Below, piece by piece: positions 23,813 to 30,516 of a stretch of DNA of 35,519 nucleotides (within the stretch, counting starts at the first letter, position 1; the number at the start of each line of letters is the position of its first letter). The position numbers and the translations under genes were made by a program. Source of the stretch: Deltaproteobacteria bacterium (GTDB lineage Bacteria > Desulfobacterota > DSM-4660 > Desulfatiglandales > Desulfatiglandaceae); contig JAIPDI010000052.1 in the NCBI GenBank assembly GCA_021737785.1, positions 1 through 35,519 of the forward strand, in the 5' to 3' direction. The notes below the pieces were generated by a model. That model was not told the DNA's origin. It ran no database searches and saw only the letters and a program-made list of their open reading frames with translations.

Positions 23813-24637
23813 ATGAAGCATACAAAAAGTTCCAAGGCAAAATATCCGTTTTTACTCTTAGCATTCGCTCTAGTCTTAGCCCACGGTTATATACTGCCTG
23901 GTGGAACCCTGGTAAACGCGGCCGGACCGTACGACGGGGAGTGGTCCGGAACCACCAACCAAGGGTATGATATGGGTTTCACTGTGACGGACAGCCGGAT
24001 AACGCGTTGGACCTGCACCATGGAAATTGAAGGCTCGGTCTGCACATCGACTCGAGGTGGCACGGTGGGGTTTGATCCCGGCTATCTGATTTCTGACAAT
24101 AGCTTTTTCTTTACAGTGGAACCTGACCCTTTTGGTGAGGATTATGATCAGTATACAGGGACCTTTACAGCACCTGCTCAGTGTAATGGAACTTGGGAAG
24201 CCTACAGTGAGCACTGTAACGGTACTGGCACCGGCACCTGGACAGCCAGCAAGCTCGTCCCTCATTTAGCACCGGATATCAAAGCCAATGGCTCCGATAC
24301 CGCCATCACAGTTTCCCACGGCTCATCTGTTTCCATCGAAGTAGCACTTGAATCGGGAGATAAATTGGGCCAGCCCGCCGATTGGTGGGTGGTTACCAAT
24401 GGACCTGCTGGTTGGGATTATTATGATATCCTTGGCGGTTTTTGGTCATTCTTACCAGGGATATCAGTTACATACCAAGGATCCTTATTTAACCTTTCAT
24501 CTATTGAGTTACTGGATACATCTGAATTATCTGTAGGGAGACATGTTTTCTATTTCGGTGTGGATATGAATATGAATGCTTCGATAGATTTCGATCAGGT
24601 CTTCTATGATTTCGTTGAGGTGAACGTGACACAATAG
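23813..24637 (+). CDS. Secreted protein of unknown function, two beta-rich domains
   Basis: The 274-residue protein has a signal peptide (FLLLAFALVLAHGYILPGGTLVNAAG). The first domain begins PYDGEWSGTTNQGYDMGFTV and contains paired cysteines (WTCTMEIEGSVC, QCNGTWEAYSEHC), likely disulfides. The second runs from about residue 160 with SDTAITVSHGSSVSIEVALE and ends VGRHVFYFGVDMNMNASIDFDQVFYDFVEVNVT, an ending common in exported proteins of Deltaproteobacteria. No enzyme motif is seen. AGGAGG lies about 8 bases before ATG 23813. It sits inside the secreted-protein island but lacks the shared C-terminal module. Confidence 0.75.
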   Translation: MKHTKSSKAKYPFLLLAFALVLAHGYILPGGTLVNAAGPYDGEWSGTTNQGYDMGFTVTDSRITRWTCTMEIEGSVCTSTRGGTVGFDPGYLISDNSFFFTVEPDPFGEDYDQYTGTFTAPAQCNGTWEAYSEHCNGTGTGTWTASKLVPHLAPDIKANGSDTAITVSHGSSVSIEVALESGDKLGQPADWWVVTNGPAGWDYYDILGGFWSFLPGISVTYQGSLFNLSSIELLDTSELSVGRHVFYFGVDMNMNASIDFDQVFYDFVEVNVTQ

Positions 24638-24770
24638 GTCTCGAAGCTGAAAGGGATGCAGCTATCCTGATTAGCGGATAAAATAGATATTTGAGCGTCC
24701 ATATGCCCCACAAACCGTCGGTATGCTCCGTCCATAAACCCGTGGGGACAAGCTGGATCCGTTTAAACCG

Positions 24771-24814
24771 GCGCTTAGGAATCTAACTAGATCATAACAT
24801 CGGTTCCTCAGCGC
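24771..24814. repeat. Inverted repeat upstream of the DUF1566 gene
   Basis: GCGCTTAGGAA (24771-24781) and TTCCTCAGCGC (24804-24814) pair over 10 of 11 positions with a 22-base loop. Another pair, CCCCAC and GTGGGG, lies just upstream (about 24705-24747). They could be a terminator for the preceding gene or control elements for the next one. Confidence 0.45.
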
Positions 24815-24927
24815 GCGGGCGGAAAAAGTGGGTTATGAAAAAAATTTTTGGATTCATAAATCGCTATGGTTTGCAGGGAAAATTTGAGGTTTGAATTGGG
24901 AATATTCAATCATCAATGGAGGGTATT

Positions 24928-25698
24928 ATGCGTTACACGAATGGGATGGTGTTGGGCGTGCTGTTGTTGAGTGTTACTGCTGTGGCCTGGGCGGGGAGCC
25001 TGGATGATATAGGTGCTCCTACCAGTGCGGACAGCGCCATGTACACGCTGGAGGATGTTTATAACCGCCTGAACAGCAATACCCAGGCGACCAAACGGAG
25101 CGGCGCGTTTACCGAGCCGTCTGCAGGGCCTGACTCGACCGGGCACACCTTGGATCAGGTGTACGAGAAAGCAATTCCCACACAGGTGCCCAAGACCGGT
25201 CAGACCACCAGCTATCGCACCCATGATGATGGTGATCTTGAAAAAGGTGTTACGTGGCCCAGCCCGCGGTTTACGGATAATGAGGATGGTACGGTCACGG
25301 ACAACCTCACAGGCTTGATCTGGCTCAAGAACGCAAATTGCGCTGGCGGCACGGTAAACTGGAATACGGCTGTGGATTATTGCGCTGCGTTGTACGACGG
25401 CTGCACGGGTTGTTTTGGTGGGGAAGCAGATTGCGGACTCAGCGACGGCTCGGTTGCCGGAGATTGGCGTCTCCCCAATGCCAAAGAACTGCATAGCCTG
25501 ATCGATTTTGGGCAATACAATCCTGCGCTGCCTTCGGGAAATCCCTTTACGGGCGTGCAGTCGTACCACTACTGGACGAGTTCGACGTACGGGGACGATA
25601 CTGACTACGCGTGGTACGTGCACCTGTACTATGGCCGCGTCTACTGCGACGTTAAGACCCGCACATACTACGTGTGGCCTGTTCGCGGAGGACAATAG
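24928..25698 (+). CDS. DUF1566 (Lcl) secreted protein, probable DGR variable protein
   Basis: The 256-residue exported protein has a signal (MVLGVLLLSVTAVAWAGS). An N-terminal part follows in the style MYTLEDVYNRLNSNTQATKRSGAFTEPSAGPDSTGHTLDQVYEK, then a DUF1566 C-type-lectin-like domain (FTDNEDGTVTDNLTGLIWLKNANC, WRLPNAKELHSLIDF, YWTSST). It ends YVWPVRGGQ, the usual last strand of this domain. From codon 213 to 248 about 18 codons are NAY, CRY, TRC or similar (tac, cac, tgc, gac, cgc, tat), all reachable from AAC or AAT by changes at the two adenines. That is the signature of adenine-directed mutagenesis by diversity-generating retroelements, whose targets often are DUF1566 proteins. ATG 24928 follows GGAGGG; ATG 24916 is too early. 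Confidence 0.85.
   Translation: MRYTNGMVLGVLLLSVTAVAWAGSLDDIGAPTSADSAMYTLEDVYNRLNSNTQATKRSGAFTEPSAGPDSTGHTLDQVYEKAIPTQVPKTGQTTSYRTHDDGDLEKGVTWPSPRFTDNEDGTVTDNLTGLIWLKNANCAGGTVNWNTAVDYCAALYDGCTGCFGGEADCGLSDGSVAGDWRLPNAKELHSLIDFGQYNPALPSGNPFTGVQSYHYWTSSTYGDDTDYAWYVHLYYGRVYCDVKTRTYYVWPVRGGQ
25564..25695 (+). other. Probable DGR variable region (VR)
   Basis: This is the last 44 codons of the DUF1566 gene. Fixed codons (tgg acg agt tcg acg; gcg tgg; gtg tgg cct gtt cgc) alternate with many codons ending in C or T whose first two bases vary among TA, CA, GA, TG and CG, as if derived from AAC/AAT. The constant GC-rich end (cctgttcgcggagga) fits an initiation-of-homology segment. No template repeat was found by eye in the window. 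Confidence 0.65.
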
Positions 25699-25734
25699 AA
25701 GCTTTGATTCTTGGATTATTTGACGGGGGGTGCA

Positions 25735-25748
25735 AGGGGGCTCCCCCT
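25735..25748 (+). promoter_or_regulatory. GC hairpin downstream of the variable region
   Basis: AGGGG, loop GCTC, CCCCT forms a tight hairpin 37 bases after the stop codon. In the Bordetella phage DGR a GC-rich hairpin with a 4-base loop just downstream of the variable region promotes retrohoming, and this one has that position and form. A second mini-hairpin (TGCC CGC GGCA) with seven T's follows (25748-25765), so a transcription attenuator before the MutS-like gene is an alternative. Confidence 0.5.
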
Positions 25749-25778
25749 GCCCGCGGCATTTTTTTGAGGCGAGAAGAC

Positions 25779-26048
25779 ATGGTGTTCTCTGAAAAACTGA
25801 CATCCCGCTACGGTGAGCTGAAACACCTGGCGGGTGATTCCATTTTGCTGATGCAGGTGGGCGCCTTTATGCAGGTCATGGATGAAGATGCCAGGACGGT
25901 ATCCAGTGTTACCGGTTTGAAACTTCAAATGGCAGGGGACGTGGATGCGCCGGTTGTCATCGGAGGCTTTCCTTTGTCAGGGATTGACGCGTATGTGGGG
26001 AAACTGGTGCGTGCATTGGTGTGCCGCTGGGCATGTACTCAGGCGTAA
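25779..26048 (+). CDS. Small MutS domain I-like protein (DGR accessory, MSL type)
   Basis: The 89-residue frame resembles the mismatch-recognition domain I of MutS: KLTSRYGELKHLAGDSILLMQVGAFMQVMDEDARTVSSVTGLKL corresponds to the LLFRxGDFYExFxxDA stretch, and IGGFPLSGIDAYVGKLVRA to the GxPxHxxxxYxxKL stretch. Stand-alone MutS-like (MSL) genes are reported as accessory genes beside DGR variable-protein genes, which fits the DUF1566 gene directly upstream. After GKLVRA the sequence LVCRWACTQA departs from the expected GxxVAI.xQ, so the end may be frame-damaged. ATG 25779 has a weak GAGGCGAGAAG site. Confidence 0.65.
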   Translation: MVFSEKLTSRYGELKHLAGDSILLMQVGAFMQVMDEDARTVSSVTGLKLQMAGDVDAPVVIGGFPLSGIDAYVGKLVRALVCRWACTQA

Positions 26049-26071
26049 CGTCGAACCAAAGGAGATCGAAA

Positions 26072-27841
26072 ATGAAGAGGAATAAAGGAACTATCATTGT
26101 GCGCTCAGCAATCATGGGACTGATTTGTCTTCTCCTTTTTGGTGTGCAGATCGTGTGGGCAGGCAATATCGACGCGACCTACAAATACGCCTGGGGCGAG
26201 AATGCAGGCTGGCACAACTGGCGGTCCACCAATGCCCAGGCCACGGTGGAAGCGACCTATTTGACGGGCTATGTATGGGCGGAAAACATCGGATGGATCA
26301 AGCTGGGCGTGGACGCCGCGGGCCCTTATGACAATACCGATGAGACCGATTGGGGCGTGAATAAGGACGGCTCGGGCAACCTTTCTGGCTATGCCTGGAG
26401 TGAGAATGTAGGCTGGATCAACTTCAATCCAACAAATGGCGGGGTGACCATCAGCACCAGCACCAACAAGTTCGATGGCTATGCCTGGGGCGAACGGATT
26501 GGCTGGATCCATTTCCAGAACGACTCTCCCGAATACTATGTAATGCAGGAATTAATAATTGCCCCCGCTGTAACCACCGAGGAGGTCACCGGTGTCGGCA
26601 CTGCCACAGCGATCGGTAACGGTACTATCACCGACCTCGGTTCACCCGATCCCACGGCCCACGGCGTCTGCTGGAACACCAGCGGAAATCCGAATGCTGA
26701 CGATGACGATTGCACCGACGAAGGCCTGGCTTCTACAATCGGTTCATTTACCTCAAACATCACCGGCCTGAGTGCCGGCACGACCTACTATGTGCGGGCC
26801 TATGCCACCAATACGGCAGGTACAAGTTACGGGGAACAAGTGGAATTCAAGACCCAGGTTGTACTGACCATGTCGGCATTCCCCGCTGCCAGCGGCACCA
26901 CAGAGCCTCCTGCAGGGTCGACCACCAACGTGGATGCTGGAGAGGCCCAAAATATCACGGCCTCGGCCGCCCCAGGCTACCACTTTGATAACTGGACAGC
27001 AGACCCGGCGGAAAACGCGGATTTTGATAACGCGACCGTCGCATTTACCACCGTCACCCTAACGGGATCGGCCACGGTCACCGCCAATTTTGCCATCAAC
27101 ACCTACACCCTGACCACGGCTGCGAATCCGGTTGAGAGCGGCACTGTGGTCAAGGACCCTGATAAGGCCAATTACGAGCACGGCGAGGAGGTGCAGGTCA
27201 CAGCTACGGCCGAGGCGGGCTATACCTTTACCGGTTGGACCGGGGACCTGAGCGGAACCAACAATCCGGCCAGCCTGGCCATGGACGGGGACAAGACCGT
27301 CACTGCCAACTTCGCGGCCACTTACACTGTGACCTATGACGGCAATGGGAACACCGGGGGAGCCCCACCCGAGGACGGGAGTGCCTACCAGGAAGGTACT
27401 GAAGTGACGGTTCTGGACGCGGGCTCCCTGGTCAAGACTGGCTATACCTTCGACAATTGGAACACGGCTTCGGACGGGGGCGGAACCCCATATGCCCCTG
27501 GGGAAACGTTCAGCATGCCAGGGGCTAACGTCACGCTGTACGCCCAGTGGACAGCTGCTTCTACCCGATATGTGTGCAGGGATGGGTATTGCGGGGGCAA
27601 GACACCGTGTGACATGACAATTCAGCAGGCCATCGAGGCAGCGGACACCGGGACGGTCATACTGATCGCTGATGGCACGTACGATGAAACCATCAGTCTT
27701 AACGCAGATAAGGTTCTGACCCTCCAGGGCGGGTGGGACGCGTCATTTGGAAGCCAGACCGGGACTACCACATTGAAAGGTGCGCCCAAGGCCCCGCAGG
27801 GGTCTCTGACGTTGCAGGAGTTGGTCATTAAGCCTGAATAA
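26072..27841 (+). CDS. Secreted multi-repeat protein with shared C-terminal module
   Basis: The 589-residue protein has a signal peptide (IVRSAIMGLICLLLFGVQIVWAG). Four GYxWxExxGWIxF repeats follow (YAWGENAGWHNW, YVWAENIGWIKL, YAWSENVGWINF, YAWGERIGWIHF), then a fibronectin-like segment (ITGLSAGTTYYVRAYATNTAGTSYGE) and two InlB-type bacterial repeats (GYHFDNWTADPAENADF, GYTFTGWTGDLSG). A Listeria-Bacteroides repeat (TYDGNGNTGG to GANVTLYAQWT) is next. From residue 496 it carries the same C-terminal module as its neighbours, ending APKAPQGSLTLQELVIKPE. Such composition suggests a surface adhesin or matrix protein. ATG 26072 has AGGAG 7 bases upstream; the frame's earlier ATG at 26021 overlaps the preceding gene. 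Confidence 0.85.
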   Translation: MKRNKGTIIVRSAIMGLICLLLFGVQIVWAGNIDATYKYAWGENAGWHNWRSTNAQATVEATYLTGYVWAENIGWIKLGVDAAGPYDNTDETDWGVNKDGSGNLSGYAWSENVGWINFNPTNGGVTISTSTNKFDGYAWGERIGWIHFQNDSPEYYVMQELIIAPAVTTEEVTGVGTATAIGNGTITDLGSPDPTAHGVCWNTSGNPNADDDDCTDEGLASTIGSFTSNITGLSAGTTYYVRAYATNTAGTSYGEQVEFKTQVVLTMSAFPAASGTTEPPAGSTTNVDAGEAQNITASAAPGYHFDNWTADPAENADFDNATVAFTTVTLTGSATVTANFAINTYTLTTAANPVESGTVVKDPDKANYEHGEEVQVTATAEAGYTFTGWTGDLSGTNNPASLAMDGDKTVTANFAATYTVTYDGNGNTGGAPPEDGSAYQEGTEVTVLDAGSLVKTGYTFDNWNTASDGGGTPYAPGETFSMPGANVTLYAQWTAASTRYVCRDGYCGGKTPCDMTIQQAIEAADTGTVILIADGTYDETISLNADKVLTLQGGWDASFGSQTGTTTLKGAPKAPQGSLTLQELVIKPE

Positions 27842-27851
27842 GGCCAGGGAT

Positions 27852-27975
27852 GAACAGTCAAATCATGGGGAGGGACGGGGGTGAATTTTTATGCCTTCGG
27901 GATAGGCCCGCAGGCAGACTAAATGAAACCGTCAGGCGGGCCATAGCCGGGGCCGCCACCTCCCAGCCAGTTTTA
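27852..27975 (+). ncRNA. Conserved structured 3' element, copy B
   Basis: Begins with the shared TGAACAGTCAAA and GGGGAGGGAC. Outer stem GGGAGG (27868-27873) pairs with CCTCCC (27959-27964); inner stem GGCGG (27935-27939) pairs with CCGCC (27953-27957). GTCAGG precedes the inner stem and CCAGTTTT closes the element, as in copies A and C. The central loop is unrelated in sequence to the other copies. Confidence 0.6.
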
Positions 27976-28071
27976 AGAAAGCGGCCGATTTTTTCACTGC
28001 ATTGAAACACAGTTTTTGAGAGGTGCTCTATTCAGGGCAAGAAACTTCCACCATTTTTTCAGGAGGAAACG

Positions 28072-29679
28072 ATGAGATTCATACATGCAAGAGCAGGCAA
28101 ATTGCTATGCGTAGCCCTTTGGTCTTTTGTCTTGTGTATCGCTTTTAATTTTACATATGCGTACGCATATCCGGCGCCGAAATTTCAGAGAGCGATGGTT
28201 TTTTCTATGAAACAATCAGACGGCACAATTTTAAGCATATTTTTCGCAGTTATCAGCGGGCCTTCTCCAGAGGATGTGACCTCTTTTACCGCCACCGGCC
28301 CATCCGGGACCTATAACCTAAACCCTTCGCGCTCTTTTCAGCAATATGGACTTTATTATGTCTATGGAGAACAAGGCGTTCTGGAGGATGGCACCTACAC
28401 CCTGACGGTGACCGATAGTGCGGGCAGATCCGCCTCCGTGTCTCGGGACTTCACTTATGATGGCAGTGTGCCTAAACCAACCAATCTGGATCCGGCAAAC
28501 GAGAGCTATACAGAAGGTACGACGCCCACCTTGAGCTTTTCACCTGTTGAAGGAGACTACATCTATCAGGTAATTATTTCTGATTATGATTCTAAAGCGA
28601 TCTGGTACATCAGCCCCATGATGACAACCCCTTCTTTCACAGTGCCGGAGGGGATGTTGCAACGCAATACGGCTTACTCCTGGGAGGCTCGGATTTATGA
28701 TGCCTCGGGCCGGAACTGCAGTCAAAGCCAGCCTGTTTTTTACACCGACACAAAGACTGCACCCGAAATAATGTTCAGGGGTGTCATGTCGTTTCCTACT
28801 GATTCAAATTTTCTAAATTTTCTTTATGCACAGGGCAGTCACGTGGCCCCTTGGGATATCGACTATTTTCACGCCACAGGACCTGATAACACGGTATATG
28901 ATCTGAACAGGCGCGCTTATCAGTTCACATTTTCCTCTTATAACGCAAACATCACTGCGTATGATCCACCGGCATCAGTTCCCGACGGCACTTACACCTT
29001 TGAAATCAAGGACGACCAGGGTCGAACCAACTCCGATACGTGCACCTATACCTACAATCCTGTCCCTGACTTTGTAGAAGATTCCCGGCTCCCGGCTGAC
29101 AATGCCTACCTGGATACGGACAAACCAACATTCAGTTGGTCCAGAGTAGAGGGGGATACCGGCAATGGGGCTTATCTATACAGTATACGCATCGTGGATT
29201 ACAGTACGGGAGTTCGGTTTTTTGACTCACCTCAGAGTACCGAGACGTCCTTTACACCCTCTGAATCGCTGAACCTCCCAAGGGGAAGCTCCTACAAGTG
29301 GCGTGTCAATGTGATTGATAACAATGGCAATAACTACAGAACTTCTTCTTCGCCTACATTCCGGACACTAACGTTTAATCCTGAATCAGCCCCATCAGTT
29401 CTCTATGTGAGTAACACCGATGACACATGTAATGGAAACGATCCCTGTTACACGTCTATCCAGGATGCGATAGACTACGCAGGAGAAAACGCTTCCATAC
29501 GATTGGCTGAGGGAACCTACAACGAAATCTTTGAGTTATACCTACCGAAATCCATAACGTTAAAAGGGGGATGGGATATATCCTTTGAGAATCAAACTGC
29601 TACAACTACCTTAAGAAGTGCGCCCAAAGCACCGCAGGGGTCGCTGACGTTACAGGAGTTGATAATCAAGCCGGAATAG
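28072..29679 (+). CDS. Secreted Ig/FN3-like protein with shared C-terminal module
   Basis: The 535-residue exported protein starts with a signal (LCVALWSFVLCIAFNFTYAYAYPAP). Two similar units follow, each with a beta-sandwich domain (DGTYTLTVTDSAGRSASVSRDFTYD; DGTYTFEIKDDQGRTNSDTCTYTY) and a domain with PTLSFSPVEGDYIYQVIISD or PTFSWSRVEGD and YSWEARIYD or YKWRVNVID, typical of FN3-like carbohydrate- or surface-binding proteins. From about residue 443 (VLYVSNTDDTC) it has the same C-terminal module as the genes at 20744 and 26072, ending APKAPQGSLTLQELIIKPE. AGGAGG lies 6 bases before ATG 28072. The role is unknown; surface binding is the likely general role. Confidence 0.85.
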   Translation: MRFIHARAGKLLCVALWSFVLCIAFNFTYAYAYPAPKFQRAMVFSMKQSDGTILSIFFAVISGPSPEDVTSFTATGPSGTYNLNPSRSFQQYGLYYVYGEQGVLEDGTYTLTVTDSAGRSASVSRDFTYDGSVPKPTNLDPANESYTEGTTPTLSFSPVEGDYIYQVIISDYDSKAIWYISPMMTTPSFTVPEGMLQRNTAYSWEARIYDASGRNCSQSQPVFYTDTKTAPEIMFRGVMSFPTDSNFLNFLYAQGSHVAPWDIDYFHATGPDNTVYDLNRRAYQFTFSSYNANITAYDPPASVPDGTYTFEIKDDQGRTNSDTCTYTYNPVPDFVEDSRLPADNAYLDTDKPTFSWSRVEGDTGNGAYLYSIRIVDYSTGVRFFDSPQSTETSFTPSESLNLPRGSSYKWRVNVIDNNGNNYRTSSSPTFRTLTFNPESAPSVLYVSNTDDTCNGNDPCYTSIQDAIDYAGENASIRLAEGTYNEIFELYLPKSITLKGGWDISFENQTATTTLRSAPKAPQGSLTLQELIIKPE

Positions 29680-29683
29680 AATC

Positions 29684-29812
29684 CTGAACAGCCAAGTTAT
29701 GGGGAGGGACACTACGGATTTCATGGACTGTTTGCAGGATCGGCCTTCAAACAGAATTCAAAGCGTCAGGCGGGTCAACGGCACGGATCCGCCACCTCCC
29801 CGCCAGTTTCGA
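29684..29812 (+). ncRNA. Conserved structured 3' element, copy C
   Basis: Third copy of the element, directly after the stop of the gene at 28072. Outer stem GGGGAGG (29701-29707) pairs with CCTCCCC (29795-29801); inner stem GGCGG (29769-29773) pairs with CCGCC (29789-29793). AAAGCGTCAGGCGGGTCAA matches copy A except for the compensated T-to-C change in the stem. CCAGTTTC closes it. Confidence 0.6.
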
Positions 29813-30463
29813 AGCTGTTCCCTTTCCATCTCGGTATTTCCCAAGACCGCCCTGGCAACTCTCGGCCTAACAGTGATGCAAGAAGCAAGCATTAAGTTGA
29901 ACCCCTGCTGAGATACGAAAAAGATATGTCACAATTTCAATAGGTTGCTATAAGAGCCACGTACCCTCTGGCGGCCCAAGCGCGTGCAATCTCCTTCTAA
30001 GGTCAAACGACGCCACCTTGGTCAAAATGGATATCCCAAATGATCGCTCACAGCCAAGCGGTTGTGATAGCGCTCTTGGGGTCAAAACCGATGCGTGAGA
30101 TTTGCCCAGCCTGCATAAAGATCTCGGACAATCTGACCAGCCCTTTTCGAAGATTCCAATCCGGTTGTCCAGCCAGGAGCAACAATTGAGTCACCAAATT
30201 GAAGAACCCCGCGGCAATATCGGCTTTCAAAAAAGAGTTTGCCGGCCCTGCCAATCCAGGGCCTTGGATTCGCTGACAATCCCTTTCAGGATGCTGTCAG
30301 GTGCAGCCGATTTTTCGGCGTAGAATTTGACACCATCTGTAAAATGGGATAGTTTTTGTCACCGGGGGGTGTCTGAATCAGGCAGCCTTTCACGGGTTTC
30401 AAAATCGCTGACCCAACCCACGAGATTTTTGTCATATGCCATGAGCCATCAGCTATGCGCCGG
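29813..30463. other. Intergenic stretch with possible gene remnants
   Basis: About 650 bases without an intact gene. On the minus strand, frames around 30050-30330 (for example ILKGIVSESKALDWQGRQ and FFNLVTQLLLLAGQPDWN) look like protein but are broken by stops and shifts, so a decayed gene in this direction is likely. No family is recognised. Confidence 0.4.
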
Positions 30464-30498
30464 TATCCAGTATCCAGCAACCAGCAACCAGCAACCAG
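30464..30498. repeat. Heptamer repeat tract upstream of dnaE
   Basis: Five 7-base units: TATCCAG, TATCCAG and three CAACCAG. It ends 18 bases before the dnaE start codon, just ahead of its ribosome-binding site. The units are of the same family as those at 8925-9015. Confidence 0.85.
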
Positions 30499-30516
30499 AC
30501 CATAGGAAGGAACAAC

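Noticed and set aside
24913-25803. 296-codon minus-strand open frame opposite the DUF1566 gene
   Set aside because: The plus-strand protein has a signal peptide, a known domain and a ribosome-binding site; the antisense frame has none.
23107-29812. The three 3' elements as integron attC sites
   Set aside because: They form stems but lack the RYYYAAC and GTTRRRY core sites, and no integrase is in the window.
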